From NCBI GenBank assembly GCA_026874595.1, contig CM049322.1, forward strand, positions 40,414,840 through 40,478,839: DNA of 64,000 nt. Reading direction: 5' to 3'. The translations under genes were made by a program, and so were the position numbers. Shown here in pieces: positions 49,691 to 61,041 of the stretch (position 1 is the stretch's first letter; every line of letters begins with the position of its first letter). Below the pieces are notes generated by a model. It saw nothing but the letters and a program-made list of their open reading frames with translations, was not told the DNA's origin and made no database searches. The stretch is from Sipunculus nudus. Lineage: Eukaryota > Annelida > Sipuncula > Golfingiida > Sipunculidae.

Positions 49691-51104
49691 AAATGCAGAT
49701 TCCTAGTCTTTTCAATACATCTGTATTTGAGACTCAGGCCTCAAAGTTGATTGACAGGTAACACTCTTCCTCTCAATGACATTTTTGTTTCGCCTGTCTA
49801 AAAAGTTTACATTGAAAAGATCAATCTGATGGACCAGAGACAAATGGACGGACGGCGCAACAGACACAGAGATTAACAAGACTACAAAGAGACATGGTGA
49901 TTCCGCAGCTTTCATCACATTAAAAGATAAACCAGTGATCCACTTGTATTCAATGCTAGTCAGAAGGTAAAAATGTTCATCTTGATGTATTAAATATACA
50001 GGAACCCAAGTCGTGTTTTATTTGTAACCTCTAAGTAAAGGTCCTGTAACAAGAGTGTATTTCCCTCCGTTATCTCTGACCTTTAAAGGGCACATAGAAT
50101 ATTCATCTTCGGAGCAGGGTCAATAGTTTATTTTCATCAGACATACAGGAGACTGGCCCCCGGAAAATGTCGGTGAAATAACTAGATACATTAGTGGCAA
50201 TAACCCTGAGGAAATTTAAAGACGCTGTCTTTCGCTGGCATTTTTTAAATAACCGGACAAGGCTTGAAGTTTAAGGGCAGATTTAAGGTGGATACAGCAC
50301 CAACGTTATCTCTCCCCCAACCAACCTAAAAAGCTGTGACATAAAAGTATACTCTTAATACCGAGAAACAGCCCCGGATCTACCAAATGATTAATTAATT
50401 ACAGCTTAAAATTGAAAAGTTTCTACACCATATTAGGGGATACCTAACTCGCCTTCCCTGCCCCCCCCCCATCAGTAATTCATGTATGCATTGATTATAA
50501 TTGTATGAATAGTGGTCACAGAACCAGTTCATAAGCATTACCAGCTTATTGTAATAACTTATGGAAAAAAACAAAATAGGCGTCAAATCCACAAAATTAT
50601 TAGTTTGAACTTTATATAAAAATTCCATTGTGAATTGTTACCATGGCAACGAGTACTCGGGTCCAAGTCGAGTGATTTTTATCGAATATTCGACTCCTAT
50701 ACTTTACCCGTTTATTTATTAGGGCCGCGAGGTTTTCCATTAAAGGGGCTTGTTTTTCGGTAAGGCATCAAATGGTTCAAGCCGGTTTATGTGTAACTGT
50801 CTGAAGAAGAAAAACGTGCTAGACGCCCCGTAATCCTGGGGAGTAATTCTTCGAGACATTGGTCAGACGGAGATGTATCAAAATACACTTTATCATTTAG
50901 AAAGGTGACCTAGAGGTTTGTTTCTAAAGAAACTAGCTTTAATTAGTGGCTGAAATTTATCTCCGCCACTCTATATAGTGTCACCTGAATCGTTAATATA
51001 TTAGAGATATAGATTATTGCTTTTTTTTAGGTATTATTACTTAAGCCTTGTCCATCTCATTTTGTTTCCTTTGATAAATCAGTTCGTCCTTGGACCCAAA
51101 GTAG
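49691..51104. other. Nothing recognised
   Basis: A run of 10 C lies at 50461-50470. GAGTACTCGGGTCCAAGTCGAG (50651-50672) is similar to the degenerate GAGTCC-rich DNA at 54803. TTAAAGGGGC at 50741 may be a worn TTAA-type end. Frames are short and without motifs. Confidence 0.45.
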
Positions 51105-51465
51105 TGGAAACTGGCTTTCAAGATCACAGGGCTGTAAGTCGGGAGTTCGTTAGTTCAAATTTTAGCCAAGGCGCGATAATGTTTTCACGATCGGCCTCCA
51201 TCCAGGGTGAGCACTTTTCGGGCTTAATGGGAAGTCTGTGCCCCATAGCCGTGTATCAGTCACAAACGAGTGCCGCTTTAGGGAGTTCCTCAGTGTGACA
51301 ACCAAAGAAAAGGGGATGAGGTACACACCCAGAACCGGCAGATGTGTAAACACATCACCTGGGTGACACTAGACTACAGCTTCAAGTGCTAGAAAAGGTT
51401 CTCTGCAAATGTGCATATTTTGATTAAGAATTAGATAAGTCAGCATAAAAATGTAGGCCGGTACA
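51105..51465 (+). mobile_element. SINE family S1, copy 4 (plus strand)
   Basis: This is the only S1 copy on the plus strand, with a decayed tRNA-like head (B-box remnant GTTAGTTCAAATTTT near 51147). Then come TTTTCACGATCGGCC, GGGTGAGCACTTTTCGGGC, GGGAAGTCTGTGCCCCATAG, ACACACCCAGAACCGG, CACCTGGGTGACACTAG and the tail GATTAAGAATTAGATAAGTC. It has the ACGGCTATG-region segment that copy 3 lacks. Frames on both strands here are within the element. Confidence 0.8.
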
Positions 51466-51506
51466 CAATCAAAGAAGTATCGGAATAAGATGAAGTTTTA
51501 TAATGA

Positions 51507-51544
51507 ACACACACACACATACACACACACACACCATCACACAA

Positions 51545-51593
<49 letters not shown>
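51507..51593. repeat. (CA)n(TA)n microsatellite
   Basis: Interrupted CA tract followed by a pure TA tract, shortly after the S1 SINE tail. Confidence 0.97.
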
Positions 51594-51597
<4 letters not shown>

Positions 51598-51709
51598 GTA
51601 GAGTTACCCTTCGTTGTAAAGTGCTCTATGGCCTACAGACTAGGACAGAGCGGTTTAACTCTGAAGAAAACAACACTGTAAATTCACAATGAATTAACAT
51701 GTATTTACA

Positions 51710-51710
<1 letters not shown>

Positions 51711-51779
<69 letters not shown>
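51711..51779. repeat. (TA)n microsatellite
   Basis: A pure tract of 69 bp. The next 550 bp (51780-52330) hold nothing recognised. Confidence 0.97.
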
Positions 51780-51783
<4 letters not shown>

Positions 51784-52330
51784 TTGTAATAAATCACTAG
51801 AACTTCAAAGCGCACGTGTAATAAATCAAGGGATGTAATTAGAACATACAGTTTCTACGGTGCCCGGCACTGGAATTCACTGCAGCTGCCTGATGTAAGT
51901 GTATATTATTGTAGATCTGTATTCTGGCCGCGAGTGCTCCCTCCTAGCTGCCATGTTTGTTTATGTTGGTTATTTAACCTCTGTGTACTGAACACAGAGA
52001 ATCATGATCCGGATGTTTTCAACATTCTGACCAAATAACCTGTGGTTCGTGATTGGACTTGGTTTCAGCTATTGGTAATGAGCAATGAATCAATAGCACT
52101 TGTCGAGCGCATACCTCCGCTAATATCTAACATTTATCCCGATAACGCTCAGGTTTAATAATTTCTTTTCATTTATCAACACTAAAAAATTATTATTGAC
52201 ATTTTATTAAAACATTCATTAACATAGACTTACATTTATGACACATCATGTTGTCAGTGACGCAGTTTAAACAATATCCTATGACGACCTGAATAATTGA
52301 GAAAAATTTGAAAAATATGAAGAAATCATA

Positions 52331-52451
52331 TACAGTAAAACCTCGAAATTAAGCGAGGTCATGTACAAAAAGCAAAAGAGGACTGGAGATTTGGTCGTTA
52401 TTTTGAAGTGGCCGTCTAAGATGGGTGGTCGTTAAGCTAGGTTTTACTATA
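52331..52451. mobile_element. Pogo/Tc1-like miniature element
   Basis: The left end is TACAGTAAAACCTCGAAATT and the right end on the minus strand is TATAGTAAAACCTAGCTTAA, with TA at both edges. At 121 bp it is the cleanest member of this type in the window. The inside consists of the TGGTCGTTA and TGGCCGTCTAA phrases common to these elements. Confidence 0.85.
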
Positions 52452-52795
52452 ACTGATTGACTTAATTATCCCCAAATATAAAAATCAAAATGATGTGTTT
52501 TATTTTGCCTTAAAATAGGGGACAAAATGTTTATTGTTCCCAACCACTAAAATGCGAGGGGAACGTGACCCTCTGTCCCTTCCCCTCGAAACAAACCTAT
52601 TATTTAAACGAATACCTGTTTCCCCGAAATAAGGCCACGCGTGTTAAATCTTTTTAAAACATTACAACTGTTCAAAACATATGATATGTGTTGTCAATTT
52701 TAAGAATATGTTCTAAGGCGTCGGATTTTATGGCCCCGTCAACATCATAATATAAACGGAACCGTATAGGCAACCAACAGCTGATACTGTAATTC

Positions 52796-52797
<2 letters not shown>

Positions 52798-52845
<48 letters not shown>
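52798..52845. repeat. (TA)n microsatellite
   Basis: A pure tract of 48 bp. Flanks 52452-52797 and 52846-53391 hold nothing recognised. Confidence 0.97.
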
Positions 52846-52850
<5 letters not shown>

Positions 52851-53390
52851 CAGGAATTAACCCCAAACAAACAACTATCAATAATCCTGAGAAGCAAATA
52901 TTTGAAAAGCCATGGCTTGGATATGATAAGCTACATATAAGATAACTTGTAGTGAATTTTCAGTTACCGGCAGTGTCATGTTGGCTTCCCTAAAAATGCT
53001 CTCAGCAAACTTAAATCTCAACGTGCAAAGAAATGTTTAAGGAAAAAAGAAAGACAATTGTACTTACAACAGTATAATCTAACCCTCCCGTCTATCACTG
53101 CATGGTCTGTGTAGTAATTCACTAGCTCCGATCTTTCTCGTACTGTACCAGTTTGCTGCTAACAAGGGCTAGTGGCGTTGAGCTGAGGTAAGTAAGGCGG
53201 TGATCTTTTGACCCTGGCCCCGGGACTTTGCTATTAGGAGTTCCTTAAGGACAGGTGAGCCTCGCCCTTGGTAGGTTATAATGGTAGCTATCCACGTGAA
53301 ATAAATATTTGGTGTCTGGCAATTCTGCTATTGTGGATCGATTGGTGATTAAAGTGGGCTGTGTAGAGGTTATTGACGTGGGTCACTTTG

Positions 53391-53391
<1 letters not shown>

Positions 53392-53432
<41 letters not shown>

Positions 53433-53515
53433 AGAGAAAGAGAGGAAGAGAGCGGCCAGAGAGAGAGAGAGAGAGAGATAAGAGAGAGAGAGAGCGAGGG
53501 GGACAGGGATAGGTC

Positions 53516-53585
<70 letters not shown>

Positions 53586-53613
53586 AGGAGGGGGAGAGAG
53601 AAAAAGAGAGGTC

Positions 53614-53664
<51 letters not shown>
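53392..53664. repeat. Long purine (GA)n tract
   Basis: About 270 bp of GA repeat with A-rich and G-rich variants, broken by only a few pyrimidines (GCGGCC at 53452, GATAAG at 53477, GGTC at 53512 and 53611). The frames running through it on both strands (RE-rich plus, SL-rich minus) are artefacts of the dinucleotide. Confidence 0.97.
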
Positions 53665-53665
<1 letters not shown>

Positions 53666-54316
53666 CGGAGAGAACGGACATACAAGAAGTCTGTTGTTGA
53701 ACTAAAGACTGAAATGTGAAAAATTATACCTCAACCACAAAGCCACAGGGGCACACTAAAAATGAACGGAGGTTCATTTGTCTACAGCTTATTCGTGCTT
53801 GTTTCAACTGTTTTTGCATATCGCAGCATGAATGAAAGCTTGATCATGTAAAATCATAGCTTATATGCTAGGCTTATTTTCAAATTTTAAATACCTGAGT
53901 CGTTATTATAGATCATTTAATATTCCCGGTTACAACTGCTATAGAAAAGTAAAAAGATATTGTTAACCGTTAACAAGCGGAGCTTGTATTCTCAGCTTTA
54001 CAAGTAAAACCTTTTACATTCAGATACTTGAGTAACAAATCAATTAGTACAAATCAATGTTGTCCTATTATCCCTCCAACGCAACCTGGCCAATGCATTT
54101 GTATACAGTTGTGTGGGTTTTGCTATTCGTACGATACGAATCGCTGTACTAAATCCTTGTTGGTTGTACAGTATGTTCTATTTATGTACACGGGCGAGCT
54201 ACAAATGCAAGTGCCTACAACGGCTAATAACCTCAGGCTACTGAATCCAATAGAGAAGGGATCAGCTATTGGCATTTGTTGTCAAAAGTCTTCTTGCCTT
54301 GCTAACTGTATGCTTA

Positions 54317-54352
<36 letters not shown>

Positions 54353-55239
54353 GCGGGTTATTAAGGGAAATATGAAGATTAAAAAAAATATGTCTTTGTG
54401 GACTACAAAATAAAAGGTACTTTTGCACATAACAGAGCGTAAAATTCTACTAATGCCCTGAACCACATTCTTGAACGGCCGCACTTATCAAACCGATGAT
54501 CTTTTGTGTCTACTAAACGGTAGAAAATGAATGTCTAGTAGCAGTATACTCGTACAGTATACCAGTCCAAGTCCAATGAAAATCTACTATATAAAATGGC
54601 AAGAGAAAGTCTACACATGCGTTTTCCTATTTGACTAAATTAAGCCGGTCCCTGGCAATACATTAATCCTCTGATGTAGAGTTAAAGCTTGATTTACATA
54701 GACTTATCATTGTGATAATATTTTGCTGGTATTTCACACATGTATCTGTTTATTTGACAGGATTTTTTTTTCTACTGGGCCCCGCCTGATTTTAAAATTC
54801 CTGGACTCCGGGTTCAAGTCCGAGTCCTCAGACCTCGGGTCCTAATCCTTGAAAAGTGGACTCAAACGAGGACTCGAATCACTGTCAAACTTGTAATTAA
54901 AATACATGCAACGGGATATCTGCCAATTAATCTATCGATCAGATTTAAAAGGGCGAGAATATTTAGAAGCGTTTCTTCCCGTGGGATAATTCAATGAACT
55001 GTCCCAAATATTCGGCTTCAGAAACATGACGTATAGTACCTCAAGCTGAATCAATATTCCCATCCAAATAGCAACAAAAGCTTGAAATAGAGTAAATTAT
55101 GGTCTGATAAAATAGAACACACAATTAGCTATTATCGTGACTTGCTTAATTGAAAATCACCATTGATGACTGAAATAAAAAATCAATCGTAATAAAAAGA
55201 AAGCCGATAAAAGCAGTGATCTAAAACCATCGACGTGTC
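53665..55239. other. Mostly unrecognised DNA
   Basis: The 115-codon frame 54028-54375 runs into a (TA)n tract (54318-54349) and has no known domain. A short GGACTC/GAGTCC-rich segment lies at 54803-54880, with four copies of the hexamer in either orientation. Similar DNA occurs near 50651. Confidence 0.45.
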
Positions 55240-55870
55240 AATGTCGGGTGACACGGCTGACCCACTGTCAACCGGTTTGTGAATTTGAAGTATGGATAGC
55301 GTTTATCGACAGGACCCCAAAGCCTCCACAGGCACACGCCAAACAAGTCCTCAAAATTCCGACAAAGGAAACGTCAGCACATTTGAACAGCAGCCGGTAG
55401 CCATCAACTAGTCCTGACGCAGTTGGTATTCACTGCGAGCCTGGTCTCGGTGATAGCAGCTCCGCAGTAAATCAGACTCTATCCCAGGAGAGATATTCAG
55501 CAGAGAAGCGCGTGAAGATTAATTTTCCCTGCGGCAATTCCTCCGACTATACGTCTTGGAGGGTCGTGGAACTTTTTGTTAGGATAACTTAATTGACTCA
55601 ACAATCCCCGCTCGTTTTCATCAGTTCGGTCCCCCAGGGACCCAGACCGGAACCTGTCCCGCATGGTGATCCAGGATTGGTGAGATGAGGGGGGTCACAC
55701 GTGTTAGAAAACGCGATTTACGTTGACGTGGGGAAAACAGATTGGAAATCAGTCAGACAACCCAGGAAACTGATCACCAGAGATTCTACATGGTGAATGT
55801 CCCTGTGAAAGCGACAAAGAGTGTTGAGTCTGCTGCTGCGCAGACGGACGGCATCTTAAATCGGTTGCTC
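55240..55870. promoter_or_regulatory. GC-richer island, candidate regulatory or noncoding exon
   Basis: About 630 bp with higher GC, many CpG and no simple repeat, bounded by AT-rich DNA. No open frame of 60 codons was found. It contains homeodomain-like GATTAATTTTCC (55519-55530), CACACGTGTTAG (55696-55707) and ACGTGGGGAAAAC (55727-55739). It resembles neither the SINEs nor the miniature elements in this window. Could be a conserved noncoding element, a promoter, or an old repeat. Confidence 0.25.
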
Positions 55871-56132
55871 CCTCTTTACCAGGTGTCCTCATGTTTTATT
55901 GACTGGTTAAAGTAGTGTTTACTTGCTAATAAGTATGTCTGCGATACGAATCCTGATATACCATAGTCAGAGTAGCACTTCATTCTGTTCTACCTAACCT
56001 TGTCACTTAAGTAAACTTGTGGAGCTAGAGTTCTAATCTGGGCTCAAACAGGTTTGGTCGAGTTGGATTTATTTACCGTGTGCAGTTTTAGATATATGGT
56101 TTGTACAATAAATTACTTATAAATATAATATG

Positions 56133-56335
56133 CAGGGGCAGATCTAGGTTTTAAGAAAGGGGGGTGCAAACCAGGAGGACTAATGTCAAAGCCTGAAAAG
56201 GTCCCCAAGTCCAAAAATAGGGAAGGTGGTCCAGGTCGCAAGAATTGGTCTGAATCCCTTAAAAAAGGTCGCGATGGCTGAAAGGGGGGGGGGGGGGGCG
56301 GCGGACTTCTTGGATCCCCCCTGGATCCGCTTCTG
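56133..56335. mobile_element. hAT-like miniature element, copy 2
   Basis: The left end is CAGGGGCAGATCTAGG and the right end on the minus strand is CAGAAGCGGATCCAGGGG; the interior matches 48915-49129. A run of 15 G (56284-56298) has grown inside it. Its right edge directly touches a (TA)n tract, and AT-rich flanks prevent a clear target duplication call. Confidence 0.8.
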
Positions 56336-56346
56336 ATATAAATATA

Positions 56347-56390
<44 letters not shown>

Positions 56391-56400
56391 ATATAATATA
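56336..56400. repeat. (TA)n microsatellite
   Basis: TA tract with one CATA break, starting at the end of the hAT-like element. Confidence 0.95.
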
Positions 56401-57305
56401 CGTGTAGATTCTTTACACAAAAAGTATTGTCTAGCCCGTCATACACTCAGATTTGGTTATTTTTCTCCATTTCGAAGATAGAGTAGTTCACACTGTAAAG
56501 GATGCACTGGGCTTAAGCTATAATACGTCTGAAAGAAAGTGTTGTTAATCTGCCATACACTACAATTTCAGCTGCCACTTGATTAAACGATACAGATCAA
56601 TTTCCCCAAATGATTAAAGTCCTTTTCTTGAGAAACAAACCCCCAGGTCATAATTTTGAATAATATATGATTTTTTTATACATTTCCGTCTTAACATAGT
56701 CTCGTAAAAATATTTCAAAGGCTTATTGGATTTCCAGCGTTCGTTTTTCATTCCTTCTTCATTTATTAACCAGTTTGAATCATTAATTTAAGACATCACC
56801 ACAGTGCAAGCCGCTTCAAACGTACAGTGAACGCTGAGAGAAGTGCTATTTAATGTTGTGTGTGCGTTTGTGATTTTTGCTCACAATTAATGAGTTACCT
56901 TAAAAGATTTGCGAGCAACTTAATCGCTTAAAAATATTAATCTCCTGCAAGAGGGGGGGGGGGGGTCAATATAGGGGTGGGTGGGGTATATATCACCCAC
57001 TTGTTAGCACGGGGGTTGGTCAATGTAATCACCCCCCCAACTTTTAATGATAATATTACTTATATATTGCAAATAAAACATATATTATTAAATAGAATTA
57101 TTAATTTTGGTTCCATTTATGACTTTACTATGAAATATTACATCTAAACCCGGTTTAGAATGAACTTATACTTGAAGCATTATACCCTATTTTCTAAACC
57201 TAATACTTAATTGTAATGTATTTGAAATGTTATTAAGAATATATAATGGAAATATGTCATACAGGTGCTAATATATTTGAAATGTGTCATACAGAAGCTA
57301 AAAAG
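56401..57305. other. AT-rich DNA with a G-run cluster
   Basis: Nothing coding is seen. At 56953-56986 a run of 13 G is followed after 8 bases by GGGG-T-GGG-T-GGGG, a likely G-quadruplex former on the plus strand. Confidence 0.55.
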
Positions 57306-57306
57306 G

Positions 57307-57402
<96 letters not shown>
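57306..57402. repeat. (TA)n microsatellite
   Basis: About 97 bp of TA with one TAAA break, the longest TA array in the window. Confidence 0.97.
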
Positions 57403-57403
<1 letters not shown>

Positions 57404-57543
57404 TAATTACAAAAATTGATTTGAGGTGTTAACATGCTTAAAAATATTTCGTAAATATGAAAACATTTTCCGTTCCCCATTTTCAATTTCGGAAAAACGA
57501 ATTTACGGAAATTCGGCATTCGGAAATATGGCGCTCTACTGTA
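57403..57543 (-). mobile_element. One-ended pogo-like element fragment
   Basis: Read on the minus strand from 57543 it begins TACAGTAGAGCGCCATATTT and continues with CCGAATGCCGAATTTCCG, a terminal sequence of the same kind as those at 10503, 30335 and 52331. The opposite end is missing, perhaps replaced by the (TA)n array at 57306-57402. Confidence 0.5.
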
Positions 57544-58843
57544 TATCAGGGCTCGGGTAATAGTGTATATATATAAATGTACAAACACAAATTATACATG
57601 TATATATATATATATAAATACATATGTGTGTGTCTGTGTCTGCGAGTCATTATTCAGATATTAACATAAGAACTTCCTGTAAACCGTAGGATCGGTCTTT
57701 TTTTTTTTTGCTCATTTTTATCAAATAAATGATAAAAAGGGGTTATCTTTAATAATAAGAAAGATATCGAAATGGGCTATTTTGACGTTTATTTTTTTTT
57801 CTCGCAAAGACACGTACCATTAAAAGATCTCAATATTACATTATCAAGAACTGTCTTTGATACAAACAGCATAATTAATGTAATTCTTGTACATAATTAA
57901 CCGACCAGGCAAACAAGCAAACCGACATTGAGGTCTCCGTAACTGGTCTAGGTACATCCTGAATGCACTTTAGTGAACTAGCAAGGAATTTTTCAGATTT
58001 TTTATGCTACGGAATAAGTATTCACTATAAACTCAAACTGCAATAAATTTGTAAAAAAAAATGTGAGATACTCGTTGTACGGGTAAAATACTTGGTATCT
58101 GATCAGCAGTAACAACAGTTAAACGGAGTGAAGCTGCTTGCATGTAAAAAGGAACAGAGGTATATTGTTTGCCAAATAATTAACTATTCTAATAAAACCA
58201 AACAATATTTGCTAATACCACAGAGAGCAAACAAGACATTTTAATGAAATAAATATAAACTTTATTTATTTTAAATGGATTGTACAACTAGTTATAGTTA
58301 TTAATACCGAGGCACTCTCCATGGCTCGGATGTTGGCGCCAAGAAACCGGAGGAACCGGAGAAAACCACCGACCTTTGACGGGCTACTACATACAACCAA
58401 CTCTCAGAGCCATACTTACGGTTATTGCCGTGTAAATGTAGGTATTAGGAAAATGACCCGTTACTGAGATCAGACTACTGGTATATATGACACTGGATTA
58501 GGGCAGTGGTGAGGTATTTTTCGGAACATATGTCTTAAGTGGTTACGTGCTGCAGAAGATTTTCCATCAAACCGCAGGGTCCCCTGAGGGGAATGACCTG
58601 TTTATAACGGAAATGCAGAATTAATCATGCTAACCTCCGCTCATCGGTTATCACCAGTGCCGTCGCCATTCAAAGAAACATAAAACCAGATGTTTCGTAG
58701 GATATGCGGATGAGAGCGCCATAACATTACCAATATATAACATGTTTTTCACTGCAGTGCTCAGATTATTAAAATTAACATGTTATATTGAGAAATTGTC
58801 GGAAACGGCCCTTGAAAATATTTGCACTACATGATAAAAAGAT
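57544..58843. other. Mostly unrecognised DNA
   Basis: A short (TA)n lies at 57603-57616. At 58340-58380, AAGAAACCGGAGGAACCGG and GAGAAAACCACCGACCTTTG recall a dispersed repeat phrase I associate with mollusc genomes; this is memory only, and no second copy is present here. Confidence 0.4.
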
Positions 58844-58943
58844 AAATTGAAGAATCATCCACCGCAGAGTTTCCATCGTTGCTTACATGACTTAAATTGA
58901 AGAATCATCCACCGCAGAGTTTCCATCGTTGCTTACATGACTT
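58844..58943. repeat. Perfect 50 bp tandem duplication
   Basis: Positions 58844-58893 and 58894-58943 are identical, so the duplication is recent or an assembly artefact. Confidence 0.97.
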
Positions 58944-59999
58944 AGTATCACCAAAATGACTTACGGGACTTACAAGGCCGACTTTACATAAAATTGTAAA
59001 ACTAATCGTGAAATTTCTTTTGCTTATGTACTATTCAACAACACCAGCAGGTGCGAAAACGTTTCTGTTACATAACTCAGTATGCTAATATATCATTCTG
59101 TATATTTGATGAATATATGACCCTTAACACCAGCAAACAAAAGCCAAAAATAAATTCTTTTCCCTCTAGACATAATCCTGCCAAATCCTATGTAGAAAGA
59201 GACTGACATCACATACACTAAGCGAGCAGTCTGGTTAAGTCCAGCTGAATCTAATATTGCATCCAGTTAAATATTTATAGGCCTTAGCTTTTCATCTCTA
59301 TATCCTCTGAATTTTTCCTAATCCTTAAGTCTAATAGAAACTAGATAATAATTAAACCTTTACTTATATATCATCTTTATCACAGCTCAAGGACGGGGTC
59401 CTTGACTTCCTCAACTTCTATTTTTTCTCCTTTAGCCTAGATCAGTGACCGTTAACAATCACGACTTCCACGTTGTGTGACTGACAAAAAAAAGACAGGA
59501 AGGATGACGGTCACGAAATTGAATATACGATTTGATTCATGCATTCAGTTCAGTACTTGGGCGACATAGACATGACAGTATGGATGACCATTGCGGTGCA
59601 ATTTTCCGAGTGACAAGTGTCACGACTGAATGTAGGCGATATCGGTCAGGATATTTTTTCACATTTGTTTATGCAGTCTTGATAGACACGGACACACGCA
59701 CGGGTATGAAGGTCAGAGTAATGTGATATAAAGGTTATATTTTAATTCAATTTGTTCATTAATTATTATGGAAGCTGTCCGGAAGTAGCGAGTATATCTA
59801 CGATATACTCTAAGGTAAATTAATGCATTTTTTCTATGAGATTTTGCGAAGCGTAGAGTTATCTACTGAATTTTTACTTTTTTGTCATAAAAAGTACACA
59901 AATATCCTTCCCGAACCTACGGAGATGGACGTCGATAACCTTTCAGCCGATGGCGAACGGAGTAAAAAACAAGGCGTCTGATAGAAAATAAACCAGGCT
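58944..59999. other. Nothing recognised
   Basis: The 64-codon frame at 59532-59726 has no recognisable motif. Confidence 0.5.
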
Positions 60000-60330
60000 T
60001 TTGAAGATTTATTTTACAAAGGCTGTTGGTAATTAAATAAGCTGTTTATAAATATTCATGATCTTTTCCATAAAGCTGTGCTGAACGCTGAGGGCAATTT
60101 ATAAAGTTGATTTATAACGTCTACAACCGGGAAAATTTCGCCGAAGGCAGCGACAAATTGACATCGACCTTCGCGGAAGCCTTGTCACCGCTGCAGAGTG
60201 ATTGATGGGCCGTGTCACCGCCATTCGTCGCAGGGATCAGTCCGCCTGGAGCCTGGTGCGTGGGACACCGATGAGTCGGGAGTCATGTGTGTAGCACGAA
60301 GCATCCGGCTTGTTTATCGGCAAATCATGA
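60000..60330. promoter_or_regulatory. Candidate HOX/PBX-bound regulatory block
   Basis: A homeodomain-rich left part (GGTAATTAAATAAG at 60029-60042, several TTTATAA) passes into a GC-rich right part (60120-60330) without open frames. TGATTTAT (60108-60115) and TGATTGATGG (60199-60208) both fit the PBX-HOX composite site, the second matching the Hoxb1-type autoregulatory motif. The call rests on motif clustering only. Confidence 0.3.
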
Positions 60331-60991
60331 TAAGCCGTGGACGTAATAACAATATATGATGCAATGATTCGTGTATATTTGATCGCATATATACATGAAT
60401 TACACGATTAGTATAACGCGATAGACAACTTGACAAGTTTTATTTCATAGAAACGTTTTTTACGGATATATTTTCTTTTATTTCATAAATATTCACAAAC
60501 ACGACCGTGTCAGTGAATTGTCCGCTAAAATCTATAATTTCTTAAACTGACTGAATGTAAAAATTAAATAAATAATTAATACTGAATGTCCGCCAGCTTT
60601 CTCAGACATTGATGAAATTTCCCCTACTTACACCAGAAGACTCTAGGGGTATTTCATCTGTGAAAAAAGAGCGCATGGAAAGGGGACGCCACGAGATGTT
60701 TAAAAGTTCTATTTAAGCGGTTTTTAACTAATAGCAGTATGTTTTGGTTGAATAGACAGAAAAACCATGTCTGATTAAAATTTAAAAAAAAATATGCAAG
60801 AAGGGACGGGGGAAGGGGCCCGTTTGTACGTCTCTTATTGCCCCCTCCATATGCTAAATGTCTGTGTCTGGGTAGGCCAGCTCTTACGTGTGTAAGAAAC
60901 ATGCATAATACAAAAAATCCAAGTTGTGAATTAGTGAAGTACACAAATTTACTTTATATTAATTGAACAACCTTTATTCCCCCTCTCTCTG
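60331..60991. other. AT-rich DNA, nothing recognised
   Basis: The 96-codon minus frame (60944-60654) has no domain I can name. Confidence 0.5.
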
Positions 60992-61041
60992 CACACAAAC
61001 ACACACACACACACACATCCTCGCACACACACACACACACA
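60992..61041. repeat. (CA)n microsatellite
   Basis: Two CA tracts separated by a short TCCTCG break. Confidence 0.97.

Noticed and set aside
53373-53705. Arg-Glu-rich and Ser-Leu-rich proteins
   Set aside because: Pure by-products of the (GA)n tract, open in several frames.
57298-57588. Tyr-Ile repeat protein
   Set aside because: Translation of a (TA)n array.
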